Shown here piece after piece: positions 53,901-61,406 of a stretch of DNA of 64,000 nt. The position numbers and the translations under genes are program-made. Source of the stretch: Salinibacterium amurskyense (GTDB lineage: Bacteria > Actinomycetota > Actinomycetes > Actinomycetales > Microbacteriaceae); contig NZ_PGFH01000001.1 of assembly GCF_002797685.1 (NCBI RefSeq), positions 930,001 through 994,000 of the forward strand, given 5' to 3'. Under the pieces are notes generated by a model. The model ran no database searches, was not told where the DNA came from, and was given only the letters and a program-made list of their open reading frames with translations. Within the stretch, counting starts at the first letter, position 1; each line of letters starts with the position of its first letter.

Positions 53901-54725
53901 GCTGAGGTTGCGCGCGTTGTCGAGCTCGTTCTCGATCACGCCACCAAGCGCCCTCAAGAGTCGCTCATGGTTATCACGGCAAGCCCCGTGCACTCCGTTC
54001 GCGTTATGCAGGCGGTATTGGATGCTGTCAGCCGCCGTCGCCCGGAATTGCTCGACGTCATCATCGGCGATCGTGCAGAACCGTTCACCGTCACGACGAT
54101 CGATCAGGCCGTGGCCCAAAGCCGCGACCGGGTTATCTTCTCCATCGGATACGGCCGCACGCCGCACGGTCGCGTCCTCTCCGACTTCGGTTCGCTCGGC
54201 GAGCCCGGGGGAGAGCGACTGCTTGCGGTGGCGATGACGCGCGCGCGTCGTTCGCTCGAGATCGTTACGTCGTTCCGCTCAGAAGACCTCGACGATGGTC
54301 GTATGAAGCACGGTGCGGTGGCGCTGGCTGAAGTGCTCGACGAAGTGGATGCCCGCTACGCCGAAGTTCCTGTGCCCGACGACAGCGATCCCATGCTCGT
54401 CGATCTCGCTCGTCGCCTCGAAGCTCGCGGATTGCGCGTTGCTCTCGGCCACCGCGGCAAGCTTGGCCTCGTTGCTTCGCGCGGTGGACGCTGCGGCACG
54501 ATTGAGACCGATGCCATGGTTCACGAGTCGAGCCTGCGCGAGTCACTGCGTTTGCGCCCGGAGCTGCTGCGCCGCCTCGGCTGGCACTACCTGCGCGTGC
54601 ACGCTTTCGAACTTTTCAGCGATCCTGACCAGGTAGCCGACAAGGTGGCCCGGATGCTCGGAGCAGAACCTGCTCCCACCACCGAGCCCATCACGATCAT
54701 CCCCGCCAAGCGCCCCGAGCAGTAA
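50928..54725 (+). CDS. SF1 helicase-like protein with degenerate ATPase and REase-like end
   Basis: A 1265-residue protein with the layout of UPF1-like SF1 helicases fused to a C-terminal restriction-endonuclease-like (REase_MTES_1575-type) domain. The Walker A region (about 328-335) is LPGTGGTQ, lacking the lysine. The Walker B region (about 852-857) is VLVDAG, not DEAQ. Other motifs remain: VVVIGDP (motif III region), LTRSYRPGGEELAELVNRRFYD (~927) and AMTRARRSLE (~1101). The terminal domain keeps LLRRLGWHYLRVHAFELFSDP, but the usual metal-binding Asp region reads LGLVAS. It is probably not an active helicase. The GTG at 50928 after AAGGTGG is taken as the start; this is uncertain. Confidence 0.8.
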   Translation: MWRADKVSDDFTGDPETGGPDVDDAENEHAHAHIQVTAPHTLSFGEPNIMAGNVAEPTWTQWRTQLSELGGRSPLIHFVDSPRTRVDLSTTHPGGLAQFITGKRTLLSSLIRDDVALRSAKTAAGAVAAKGLELATARGIDSVHLGIGIARWTHNDVEFCAPVLLRPLAIRRHGRDFELKLRGSAFLNPALARALDEQFNLRLDAESFVALTDADGTFKPNPVIDRLRGLTSHLDAFGVSPRLVVSSFADVAHGLADDAADLKHPILDALAGNTAAAWTIKEGYAPVPALSADERSPQTDNLLLDADAEQENVIAQIEAGNSLVVRTLPGTGGTQTIVNAVGALVAQNKRVLVVSPRRASLQSIADRFADIGLPGLSVSPRTLRRDIIRSISRSEKASKPQIEDVDDALLRLRKIMLDYRESMSVTDGVLGVSVLDCVSELSRLALLPTPPSTTARLSREAVEKLAKDRSAATGVIIAAAKLGEFKYGPGDSPWYGAQFANGGEALKAHQVAQRVNGQLSELLDVANRLVSNTRMRPFQSIDELGVYLRLLVDLRETLDRFVPTVFDRAITELIAATAPRRDFPEMTSANRRRLKKLALEYVRPGVRVPDMHGALKRIQKQRVLWHRFVAEGASPAVPVGIGEVQRSYQQVSEDLALLDIPLGIADSHVNLSALPIPFLIEKVASLAAESDVLNNLQERTALMGSLRDLKLNPLIEDLAERHVPEDQVAAELELSWWKSALDSMLEVDRALLNANTSVVDRLEADFRLVDEAHASANAKQLSWQIAENWKIGLVDWPDEASALKRALAKDRLTSFDVQTSAPHLSRTIAPVWLASPYEIDSVVDTMPFDTVVLVDAGAVTVAEAAGAIRRSKQVVVIGDPVIQSPTPFETAVRDATGDLPQPIDDETREALVADSAFAKLSGLLPTLTLTRSYRPGGEELAELVNRRFYDGQIESLPWAGSFLGHGSLAVSYVADGVGMPDPDSGAVESPDAEVARVVELVLDHATKRPQESLMVITASPVHSVRVMQAVLDAVSRRRPELLDVIIGDRAEPFTVTTIDQAVAQSRDRVIFSIGYGRTPHGRVLSDFGSLGEPGGERLLAVAMTRARRSLEIVTSFRSEDLDDGRMKHGAVALAEVLDEVDARYAEVPVPDDSDPMLVDLARRLEARGLRVALGHRGKLGLVASRGGRCGTIETDAMVHESSLRESLRLRPELLRRLGWHYLRVHAFELFSDPDQVADKVARMLGAEPAPTTEPITIIPAKRPEQ

Positions 54726-54988
54726 TGGCGGAGCGCAGCAACGACGCGGACGCCGGTACGAACGTGAAGTCATCCGCCGACGCGATGTCGAGCGCCGCGG
54801 CAGATTCGGGCGTCGAACCGGATCCAGCCGCGGAGGCAACGTCGCGGGCGAAGCGATCCAAGAGCCGACGGGTGACGACGCCGCCGCCGGCAGGGTCAGA
54901 TCCGCACCCCACGGGCGAGCCAGAACGGCACCAGAACAACGAAAACGACGAGCGACTCAAGGGCGATAAACCTCCGCATTGGGGGTAA
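54725..54988 (+). CDS. small disordered conserved protein
   Basis: An 87-residue, highly polar protein rich in Ala, Ser, Asp and Pro with a basic patch (RAKRSKSRRV). It ends ENDERLKGDKPPHWG. A closing DKPPHW-type motif recurs in small actinobacterial proteins, as I recall. The start overlaps the helicase-like stop (TAATG), so it is coupled to that gene. No function is known. Confidence 0.65.
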   Translation: MAERSNDADAGTNVKSSADAMSSAAADSGVEPDPAAEATSRAKRSKSRRVTTPPPAGSDPHPTGEPERHQNNENDERLKGDKPPHWG

Positions 54989-55053
54989 GTTCCTTGGCCG
55001 CTCGCCGTGAGTGCTCGAGCTTCGGGAGTAGCTCGAGTGAGAGCTCAGTTTCG

Positions 55054-55464
55054 CTAGCTGTTTTGCTTAGCGAGCAAGTCGCGAATCTGGAGAAGCAGTT
55101 CTGCTTCGGTCGGGCCGGCTTCGGGCTCAACGACCTTGGGCTTGCGGGCATCCGCGAGCTTGTTGGCGTAGTTCATGGGAGCCACGATCGCGAAGTACAC
55201 GACGACAGCAACGAGCAGGAACTGGATGATCGCTGCGATGACCGCACCGAAGTAGATGGTGGCTTCTGCTTCACCGGCCGTGGGGATGACCAGGGGGAGT
55301 GCCGTGGCGAGCGACTCTGCGTTGAAGAGCGCACCGATCAGAGGGTTGAAAACTGCCTCAACGATCGTGTTGACGACTGCGGTGAAGGCAGCGCCAATAA
55401 CGACCGCAACGGCCAGATCGATGACATTTCCGCGCAAAATGAACGCTTTGAATCCGCTTAACAT
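55054..55464 (-). CDS. mscL: large-conductance mechanosensitive channel
   Basis: A 136-residue MscL, which opens under membrane tension to release solutes in osmotic downshock. The first helix is MLSGFKAFILRGNVIDLAVAVVIGAAFTAVV. A second helix lies near 68-92, and the C-terminal helix ends LLLQIRDLLAKQ. The ATG at 55464 has AAGGAG at seven bases; the longer frame to 55494 is not used. It forms a same-strand group with the FmdB-like and cyclo-ligase genes. Confidence 0.95.
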   Translation of the reverse strand: MLSGFKAFILRGNVIDLAVAVVIGAAFTAVVNTIVEAVFNPLIGALFNAESLATALPLVIPTAGEAEATIYFGAVIAAIIQFLLVAVVVYFAIVAPMNYANKLADARKPKVVEPEAGPTEAELLLQIRDLLAKQNS

Positions 55465-55494
55465 TGGTGCTCCTTGTAGTGGGGGATACGTCAA

Positions 55495-55866
55495 CTATGA
55501 CGCTTTAGCAGCCGATGGTGAAGAGGAAGACGAAGAAGATCCCGAAGAAGTTGATGATCCTGACGTCGATGACGAACTCGACGACGACGAGCTCGACGAG
55601 CCGGAATCGCCCGAACCTGAGCCAGATGTCTTGGTCGTCGACGACTTCGAACTCGACGAGCCGGAGCTCGGATCTGTGGAGCTCGTGGTGGAGCGCGAGT
55701 CATTGCGGTAGAAGCCCGAGCCATTGAACGTGACGCCGACGGCGGAGAAAATCTTGCGCAGCTTGCCCTGGCAGGCGGGGCAGACCGTGAGCGAGTCATC
55801 GGTGAACGACTGCTGAATGTCGAAAGCGTTGTCGCACTCGGTGCAGCGGTAAGAGTAGGTAGGCAC
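55495..55866 (-). CDS. FmdB-family zinc-ribbon protein with Ser-rich tail
   Basis: A 123-residue protein. Residues 1-45 are the FmdB zinc ribbon (PTYSYRCTECDNAFDIQQSF, then CPACQGKLRKIFSAVGV). A tail of about 60 residues is almost all Ser, Thr and Gly. The GTG at 55866 follows AAGGATC and matches the family start. The family is a putative regulatory or nucleic-acid-binding zinc protein. The low-complexity tail is typical in actinobacteria. It lies seven bases after the cyclo-ligase gene. Confidence 0.88.
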   Translation of the reverse strand: MPTYSYRCTECDNAFDIQQSFTDDSLTVCPACQGKLRKIFSAVGVTFNGSGFYRNDSRSTTSSTDPSSGSSSSKSSTTKTSGSGSGDSGSSSSSSSSSSSTSGSSTSSGSSSSSSSPSAAKAS

Positions 55867-55873
55867 GAGATCC

Positions 55874-56464
55874 TTAGTTGTGCTCGGTGATGGTGACAAT
55901 CCCCGAGGGGGTAACAATGCCATCCACTGGTTGGTCATGAATTTCGGTGGGCACTTCTGCCACATATTCGTTATCGAAGATCACGGCGTAGACGGGAGGC
56001 TTGGTCTCCATCGAGCCGAGCGTCTTGTCGAAGTAGCCGCGGCCCCAGCCCATGCGCATTCCGGAATGATCGACGGATGCCGCCGGCACAATAATGAGGT
56101 CAACGTCGTTGATAGCGATCGGGCCCAGTACCTCGCTCGTCGGAGCGGGCATACCGATGAGGTCTTTGTCTTCTTCTTCGCCGTCGTAGGGAGCCCAGTC
56201 GAGCAGACCGTCGGCGCGAGAAATCGGCAAGAGCACGGTGATGTCGTGGTCGCACGCCCAGCGCAAAAAACCACGCGTTTCGGGTTCGTCGGTGGTCGAC
56301 AGATAGGCGGCTATCGAGGTGGAACCGAGGCGCTGAGCAAGTTCGATGAGGTTCGCTGTTACGCCTGTGTTAAATTCTTCCCGCTCTTTAGCGGTGCAGA
56401 TGCGTCGGCGTTCGCGTAATTCGGCCCTTAGTGCACGTTTGTCGTGACTGACGTCGTCGGTCAT
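55874..56464 (-). CDS. 5-formyltetrahydrofolate cyclo-ligase
   Basis: A 196-residue enzyme that converts 5-formyl-THF to 5,10-methenyl-THF using ATP. Family motifs are the basic N-terminal ALRAELRERRR, and near the C-terminus the ATP/phosphate site MGWGRGYFDKTLG (about 137-149), followed by the VPTEIHDQPVDGIVTP segment. The length is normal. It is divergent from galU and heads the cyclo-ligase, FmdB-like, MscL group. Confidence 0.92.
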   Translation of the reverse strand: MTDDVSHDKRALRAELRERRRICTAKEREEFNTGVTANLIELAQRLGSTSIAAYLSTTDEPETRGFLRWACDHDITVLLPISRADGLLDWAPYDGEEEDKDLIGMPAPTSEVLGPIAINDVDLIIVPAASVDHSGMRMGWGRGYFDKTLGSMETKPPVYAVIFDNEYVAEVPTEIHDQPVDGIVTPSGIVTITEHN

Positions 56465-56502
56465 ATAGGCATTCTACGAGACTGGCCGACTACCATGTAC
56501 CC

Positions 56503-57393
56503 ATGGCTACGAAGATTACTAAAGCGGTTATCCCTGCTGCAGGTCTGGGCACTCGATTCTTGCCGGCAACAAAGGCAATGCCGAAAGAAATGTTGCCGGT
56601 GGTCGACAAGCCGGCCATCCAATACGTTGTTGAAGAGGCGGTGAACGCTGGCCTTACCGACGTGCTGATGATTACGGGGCGAAACAAGAACGCCCTCGAG
56701 AATCACTTCGATCGCATGACGGAGCTCGAGGCCACTCTCGAGCAAAAGGGCGACACGGATCGCCTGCACAAAGTGGAGTACTCCAACGACCTCGCTGACA
56801 TGCACTACGTGCGCCAGGGCGACCCTCGCGGTCTCGGCCACGCGGTACTGCGCGCCAAGATGCACGTGGGGCAAGAACCCTTCGCTGTACTGCTCGGCGA
56901 CGACCTCATTGACGAGCGCGACGTTTTGCTATCGCGCATGCTCGAGGAGCAGATTTCGCGCAATGCGACCGTTATCGCCCTCATGGAGGTCGACCCCGCC
57001 CAGAGCCACATGTACGGCATCGCCACGGTCGAAGCGACAGACGATGACGACGTCGTGCGCATCACGGGCCTCGTAGAGAAGCCCGCTCAGGGCACTGCTC
57101 CTTCTAACCTCGCCATCATCGGCCGTTACGTGTTGCGCCCCGAAATTTTCGAAATCCTTGAGCGCACCGATCCCGGCAAGGGTGGCGAAATCCAGTTGAC
57201 GGATGCTCTGCTCGAGATGGCCGAAAGCGACATCGCCGGTGGTGTCTACGGTGTCGTCTTCCGCGGCCGCCGTTACGACACGGGTGACCGCCTCGACTAC
57301 ATCAAGGCCATCGTGCAGCTTGCCGTAGAGCGCGACGACTTGGGCCCCGAGCTGCGCCCGTGGCTGCAGCAGTTCAGCGCAACTCTGGACTAG
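56503..57393 (+). CDS. galU: UTP--glucose-1-phosphate uridylyltransferase
   Basis: A 296-residue nucleotidyltransferase that makes UDP-glucose. The signature PAAGLGTRFLPATKAMPKEM (residues 11-30) and VVDKPAIQYVVEEA are diagnostic, as is the LGDDL metal site. The ATG at 56503 is preceded by TACCAT at six bases, suggesting a leaderless or very short leader. It is followed three bases later by the RimJ-like gene and then the GlpR/SepX-like gene, an order that recurs in actinobacteria. Confidence 0.95.
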   Translation: MATKITKAVIPAAGLGTRFLPATKAMPKEMLPVVDKPAIQYVVEEAVNAGLTDVLMITGRNKNALENHFDRMTELEATLEQKGDTDRLHKVEYSNDLADMHYVRQGDPRGLGHAVLRAKMHVGQEPFAVLLGDDLIDERDVLLSRMLEEQISRNATVIALMEVDPAQSHMYGIATVEATDDDDVVRITGLVEKPAQGTAPSNLAIIGRYVLRPEIFEILERTDPGKGGEIQLTDALLEMAESDIAGGVYGVVFRGRRYDTGDRLDYIKAIVQLAVERDDLGPELRPWLQQFSATLD

Positions 57394-57396
57394 TCA

Positions 57397-58056
57397 GTGG
57401 CGTACGGCATTCCGACGCTCGGCGAAGGAAGCATCACGATTCGCGCGATCCGGGTTCGTGATGCTCGGGCGTTGGAACAAGAACTCCGCGATAACCGGGG
57501 GTGGCTCCGCAAGTGGGAAGCCACGAGCCCGGTCGGCCCCGCGTCCTTTGACGTGAAGTCGAGCATCCGGGGTCTGCTGCAACAGTCCCGTGCTGGCACC
57601 GGGCTGCCCTTCGTTATTGAGTACGACGGCGAGGTTGCGGGCCAACTTAACGTGTCGTCGATCACCTACGGGTCGCTGGCGTCGGCATCCATTGGTTATT
57701 GGGTGTCGGAGCGGTTCGCGGGCAAAGGCCTCACGCCCACGGCCGTAGCGCTGGCCACCGACTACTGCTTCTTTCAGCTCGGGCTCCACCGCATGGAGAT
57801 CTGCATTCGTCCGGAGAACGAGCCGAGCCTGCGCGTGGTCGAGAAGCTCGGCTTTCGGTACGAGCAACTCCGCCGCCGCTACATCCACATCGATGGGGAC
57901 TGGCGCGACCACTTTTGCTTCGCGCTCACCGTGGAGGAAATTCCGCAGGGCGTTTACCGTCGCTGGCAATCCGGGCAGGCTCCCGAGCAGGATGCCCACA
58001 TTCCGCCCGCGGACCGCCTCAAGGCATCCCAACCGATGAACCTTCCCCGCCGGTAG
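57397..58056 (+). CDS. GNAT acetyltransferase, RimJ/RimL-like
   Basis: A 219-residue N-acetyltransferase. The acetyl-CoA-binding region is SERFAGKGLTPTAV, followed by MEICIRPENEPSLRVVEKLGF, the conserved end of RimJ/RimL-type enzymes. Members acetylate N-termini of ribosomal or other proteins; the target here is unknown. It starts at GTG three bases after galU. Confidence 0.88.
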   Translation: MAYGIPTLGEGSITIRAIRVRDARALEQELRDNRGWLRKWEATSPVGPASFDVKSSIRGLLQQSRAGTGLPFVIEYDGEVAGQLNVSSITYGSLASASIGYWVSERFAGKGLTPTAVALATDYCFFQLGLHRMEICIRPENEPSLRVVEKLGFRYEQLRRRYIHIDGDWRDHFCFALTVEEIPQGVYRRWQSGQAPEQDAHIPPADRLKASQPMNLPRR

Positions 58057-58136
58057 AAGGCACACTCTCAGCAAGTTTTGAGATCACTGCCGCGTGCCGA
58101 CGGCCTGTCACGCGCGGATGCTCGTACCGTATAGCC

Positions 58137-59075
58137 ATGGAACTCACCAGCATCGGCGGCGGCGTCATGATCGCGCTCGCCGCGGCGCTGTGGTTGGTGT
58201 ACCTGGTTCCCAACTGGTTCAAGAATCGCGAATACTTGGCCACCGAGCGCAATGCCGTTCGACTGCAGCAGACGATCCGCGTACTGGCGCAGACATCGGA
58301 AGTGCCCGACGAGGTTCGCGCCGAAGCAGTGGCGCGTCAGGCCGCCGAACTCGCCAAAGCGCAAGTAAATCAAGGACCCGTTGCCGTGGGTCGCGCCGTG
58401 ACCCCGCCGACACGAGAAGAAGCGCTCGCACTTTCGGCCCGTCGCCTTCGCCGTACCCGCGCCTTCACCGCCCTCGTCTTGCTCGCCAGCATCGCAGTCG
58501 TCACGGTCAACGTCGTCATGATCTTCACCGCTGGAGCAGCTCTTGCCTCCGGAACCTGGTTGATTCTCGCCGCAGCGACCATGGCCGGCATCAGTGCCAC
58601 CGCAATGCTGTCGCGCCTCGCTGAGCGTTCGCGAGCCCGCCGCGACGAGAGCGCTCCCGCAACGCGTACCGCAGCGCCCCGTCGTCGCGTCGTACTGTCG
58701 TCAGACGCTCCCGTCGACGACGTCACCTCGAAAGTCAGCTGGACGCCCGTGCCGGTGCCCAAGCCGATGTACCTCACTCGCAGTAACGCTCCCGAAGCAG
58801 CAGTCGCTGCTGCCCGTCACGCTGGGCAAATCGACAGCGAGCTGCGGGCTGCGGCGGAATCCGCCGAACAAGCCTTGCGCGCTAACACCGCCGCCATGGC
58901 CTCAGCAACGCGAGAAGCAGAGCTTGCGCGCGAAGCTAAGAACACGCCGGCTGCACCTGCCGAAACACCTGCCGCGGCATCCCCGCCCAGCCGCTTTGCT
59001 GGAATGGGCATTGTCGAGGTTGACGGCCGCGCGCCCGACCTCGACGCAGCGCTCGCTCGTCGCCGCGCTAGCTAG
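58137..59075 (+). CDS. GlpR/SepX-like membrane protein (cell-division/polar growth)
   Basis: A 312-residue membrane protein. One N-terminal helix (about 6-24, ALAAALWLVYLVPNWFKNREYLA), a cytoplasmic region, two central helices (~107-150), then a long disordered tail ending ALARRRAS. This layout and the position after galU and rimJ match the actinobacterial proteins called SepX in Streptomyces and GlpR in Corynebacterium, which act at the septum or pole. The identification is by memory of architecture and gene order, not by a database search. Confidence 0.65.
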   Translation: MELTSIGGGVMIALAAALWLVYLVPNWFKNREYLATERNAVRLQQTIRVLAQTSEVPDEVRAEAVARQAAELAKAQVNQGPVAVGRAVTPPTREEALALSARRLRRTRAFTALVLLASIAVVTVNVVMIFTAGAALASGTWLILAAATMAGISATAMLSRLAERSRARRDESAPATRTAAPRRRVVLSSDAPVDDVTSKVSWTPVPVPKPMYLTRSNAPEAAVAAARHAGQIDSELRAAAESAEQALRANTAAMASATREAELAREAKNTPAAPAETPAAASPPSRFAGMGIVEVDGRAPDLDAALARRRAS

Positions 59076-59078
59076 CCG

Positions 59079-59120
59079 CCAGCCGCCAGCACTAACAGTC
59101 AGCACTAACAGCCAGCACCG
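59079..59120. repeat. short imperfect tandem repeats
   Basis: Copies of a CAGCACTAACAG-like unit follow the SepX-like gene. With the hairpin that follows they fill 59076-59309. No gene is seen there. Confidence 0.6.
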
Positions 59121-59249
59121 GCGCGAGCGCGGGCGCCAGCACCGTGTGTCAGTGTCGGCTGTCGATGACGGCCGCCCGCGCCAGCCTTCGCGTCAAGCGG
59201 CGCCCGCACCACCGCATCGAGCACAGTCGACTTGTGGCCAGACAGAACA

Positions 59250-59293
59250 CTGGGGCGTAGCGCACGGTGGTTAGTCCGTGAGCTACGCCCCAG
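59250..59293. terminator. 12-bp perfect hairpin downstream of actP
   Basis: CTGGGGCGTAGC (59250-59261) pairs with GCTACGCCCCAG (59282-59293), with CACGG/CCGTG continuing the stem inside. It sits 17 bases beyond the ActP stop on the minus strand. Confidence 0.75.
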
Positions 59294-59309
59294 CGTGCTG
59301 TGGTTCTCC

Positions 59310-60941
59310 CTAGTGTTCGGTGGCTGCTTCCGCCCCGTGACCAGTGAGAGAACGTACGTCCATCTCGGCAGCAAGATCGGGGTCTTCCGTGCGCGATGAA
59401 GTCACGGTGCCCAACCAGCCGAGAGCAAACCCGAGAGGAATCGAAACGATTCCGGGGTTCTGCAGCGGGAAGAGCGCGAAGTCCACACCCTCGCCCAGCA
59501 TCGAAGTGGGGGTGCCACTCATCACGGGCGAGAACACGATCAACAGGATCGCTGCGGAGAGCCCGCCCACCATGCTCCACACCGCACCGCGGGTGTTGAA
59601 CCGCTTCCAGTAGAGGGAGTACAGAATCGTGGGCAGGTTCGCACTCGCCGCGACGGCGAAAGCGAGAGCCACGAGGAACGCGATGTTTTGGCCCTGAACG
59701 CCGATGCCTCCCGCGACCGCAAGAACTCCGATTACGACGACGGTGCGTCGCGCAATCTTGACCTCGGCATCCGGGTCGCCCTTGCCCTTCTTGATCACGT
59801 TGGAATAGATGTCGTGAGCGAAGGATGCCGCTGCCGTGATCGTGAGCCCCGCCACCACCGCGAGGATGGTCGCAAAGGCGATCGCAGAAACGAACCCGAG
59901 CAACAGGGGGCCTCCGAGCTCGAGCGCCAAAAGCGGCGCCGCCGAGTTCACTCCGCCCGGTGCATCCAGAATCGTTGCAGAACCGACCAGGGCTGCCGCT
60001 CCGTATCCCAAGACGAGGGTGAGGATGTAGAAGCCACCGATGAGCCAAATCGCCCAGACGACCGAGCGCCGAGCCTCTTTAGCCGTGGGCACCGTGTAGA
60101 AACGCATGAGCACGTGAGGCAGGCCCGCCGTGCCCAGCACAAGAGCGAGCGACAACGAGATGAAGTCGAGCGGGTTCGTGCCGTACTTGAGCCCCGGCGC
60201 CAAGATCGCCTCGGCGGGGGTCGCCACCGAGTTGTCTACGGCACTCTGCAGCACGCGCGACAGATCGAAGCCGTTCAGGATGAGTACCCAAATCGCCATC
60301 GCGATGGCGGCGCCCACCAAGAGGAACGCTTTCACAATCTGTACCCACGTGGTGCCCTTCATGCCACCGATGAGCACGTAGAGGATCATCAAACCACCCA
60401 CGATGGCGACAACGATCGACTGCCCGACCTTGTCGTCGATGCCGAGGAGAAGTGAGACAAGTCCACCCGCTCCGGCCATCTGCGCCAAGAGGTAGAAGAA
60501 GCAGACCGCGAGCGTGGTGAGCGCTGCCGCCATTCTTACCGGACGCTGCTTCAGGCGGAAGGATAGGACATCCGCCATCGTGAACTTACCGGTGTTGCGC
60601 ATGAGCTCGGCGACCAAGAGCAGAGCGACGAGCCAGGCCACCAAGAAGCCGATGGAGTACAAGAACCCGTCATAGCCGTTGATCGCGATTGCTCCCACGA
60701 TGCCCAAGAAGGATGCCGCTGAAAGGTAATCGCCCGTGATGGCGAAACCGTTCTGGGGGCCCGTGAACGACCGGCCGCCGGCGTAGTAATCCGCGGCCGA
60801 AGCGTTGTTGCGACTGGCCCGGATGACAATGAAGAGCGTGATGCCGACAAACGCGATGAAGATCGAGATGTTGAGAATCGGATTGCTCTGAGACTCGGCA
60901 TCAACCGCCGCCGCGAGCATGCTCACCGTGAAGAGATTCAT
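59310..60941 (-). CDS. actP: cation/acetate symporter
   Basis: A 543-residue sodium:solute symporter with about thirteen helices that imports acetate or other short carboxylates. Family marks are ASAADYYAGGRSFTGPQNGFAITGDYLSAASFLG-type segments near 48-80 and the later LMRFYTVPTAKEARRSV. A signal-like first helix is present, as in ActP. The start overlaps the DUF485 stop by four bases, the usual YjcH-ActP arrangement. Confidence 0.92.
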   Translation of the reverse strand: MNLFTVSMLAAAVDAESQSNPILNISIFIAFVGITLFIVIRASRNNASAADYYAGGRSFTGPQNGFAITGDYLSAASFLGIVGAIAINGYDGFLYSIGFLVAWLVALLLVAELMRNTGKFTMADVLSFRLKQRPVRMAAALTTLAVCFFYLLAQMAGAGGLVSLLLGIDDKVGQSIVVAIVGGLMILYVLIGGMKGTTWVQIVKAFLLVGAAIAMAIWVLILNGFDLSRVLQSAVDNSVATPAEAILAPGLKYGTNPLDFISLSLALVLGTAGLPHVLMRFYTVPTAKEARRSVVWAIWLIGGFYILTLVLGYGAAALVGSATILDAPGGVNSAAPLLALELGGPLLLGFVSAIAFATILAVVAGLTITAAASFAHDIYSNVIKKGKGDPDAEVKIARRTVVVIGVLAVAGGIGVQGQNIAFLVALAFAVAASANLPTILYSLYWKRFNTRGAVWSMVGGLSAAILLIVFSPVMSGTPTSMLGEGVDFALFPLQNPGIVSIPLGFALGWLGTVTSSRTEDPDLAAEMDVRSLTGHGAEAATEH

Positions 60942-61330
60942 GCTGCGGACTCCTTTGCTTCGAGGTCGGCTCGCAGTTCGGCGGCGAGAGGATCAAGCCG
61001 GCGGTTCGCGAAGGAGACGTAGGTCATGGTGATGATGAACGTCGTAATGAATTGGCCAAAGCCGAGCAACAGTCCGACATTGATTACGCCAAAGACGGGC
61101 GTCGCCATGAAGTCGTGCGCGTATGCCGCGAGGATCACATACGCGAAATACCAGACCAGAAAGAAGACCGTGAGCGGGAACACGAACGAGCGGTGCCGCC
61201 GTTTGAGCTCAATAAAGGTCGGATTCTTCTCTTCGGCTTGATAGTCGAGCCCAGTGCGCGTCGGCGGCGCAGTAGCGGTCTCGCCGGGCGGGGAACTGAC
61301 TTTCTTGGTGGGGAAACTTTCATCAGACAT
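60938..61330 (-). CDS. DUF485 membrane protein (YjcH-like)
   Basis: A 130-residue protein with two transmembrane helices (about 53-73 and 87-107) and the DUF485 core (ELKRRHRSFVFPLTVFFLVWYF, then YVSFANRRLDPLAAELR). It is the usual partner encoded just before ActP and may assist the symporter. AAGGAGG at six bases selects the ATG at 61330. Coupled to actP by overlap. Confidence 0.92.
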   Translation of the reverse strand: MSDESFPTKKVSSPPGETATAPPTRTGLDYQAEEKNPTFIELKRRHRSFVFPLTVFFLVWYFAYVILAAYAHDFMATPVFGVINVGLLLGFGQFITTFIITMTYVSFANRRLDPLAAELRADLEAKESAA

Positions 61331-61406
61331 TTGGGGCCTCCTTGCCACAAACAATTGATACGGGGGATGGATGAAGCGGGTGCGTGTTCGTGTGCGTGTG
61401 CGTGTT

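Noticed and set aside
52152-54167. 671-codon open frame on the minus strand
   Set aside because: It is antisense to the helicase-like gene, rich in Arg/His/Asp with no motif, and lacks a start context. It is a shadow frame.
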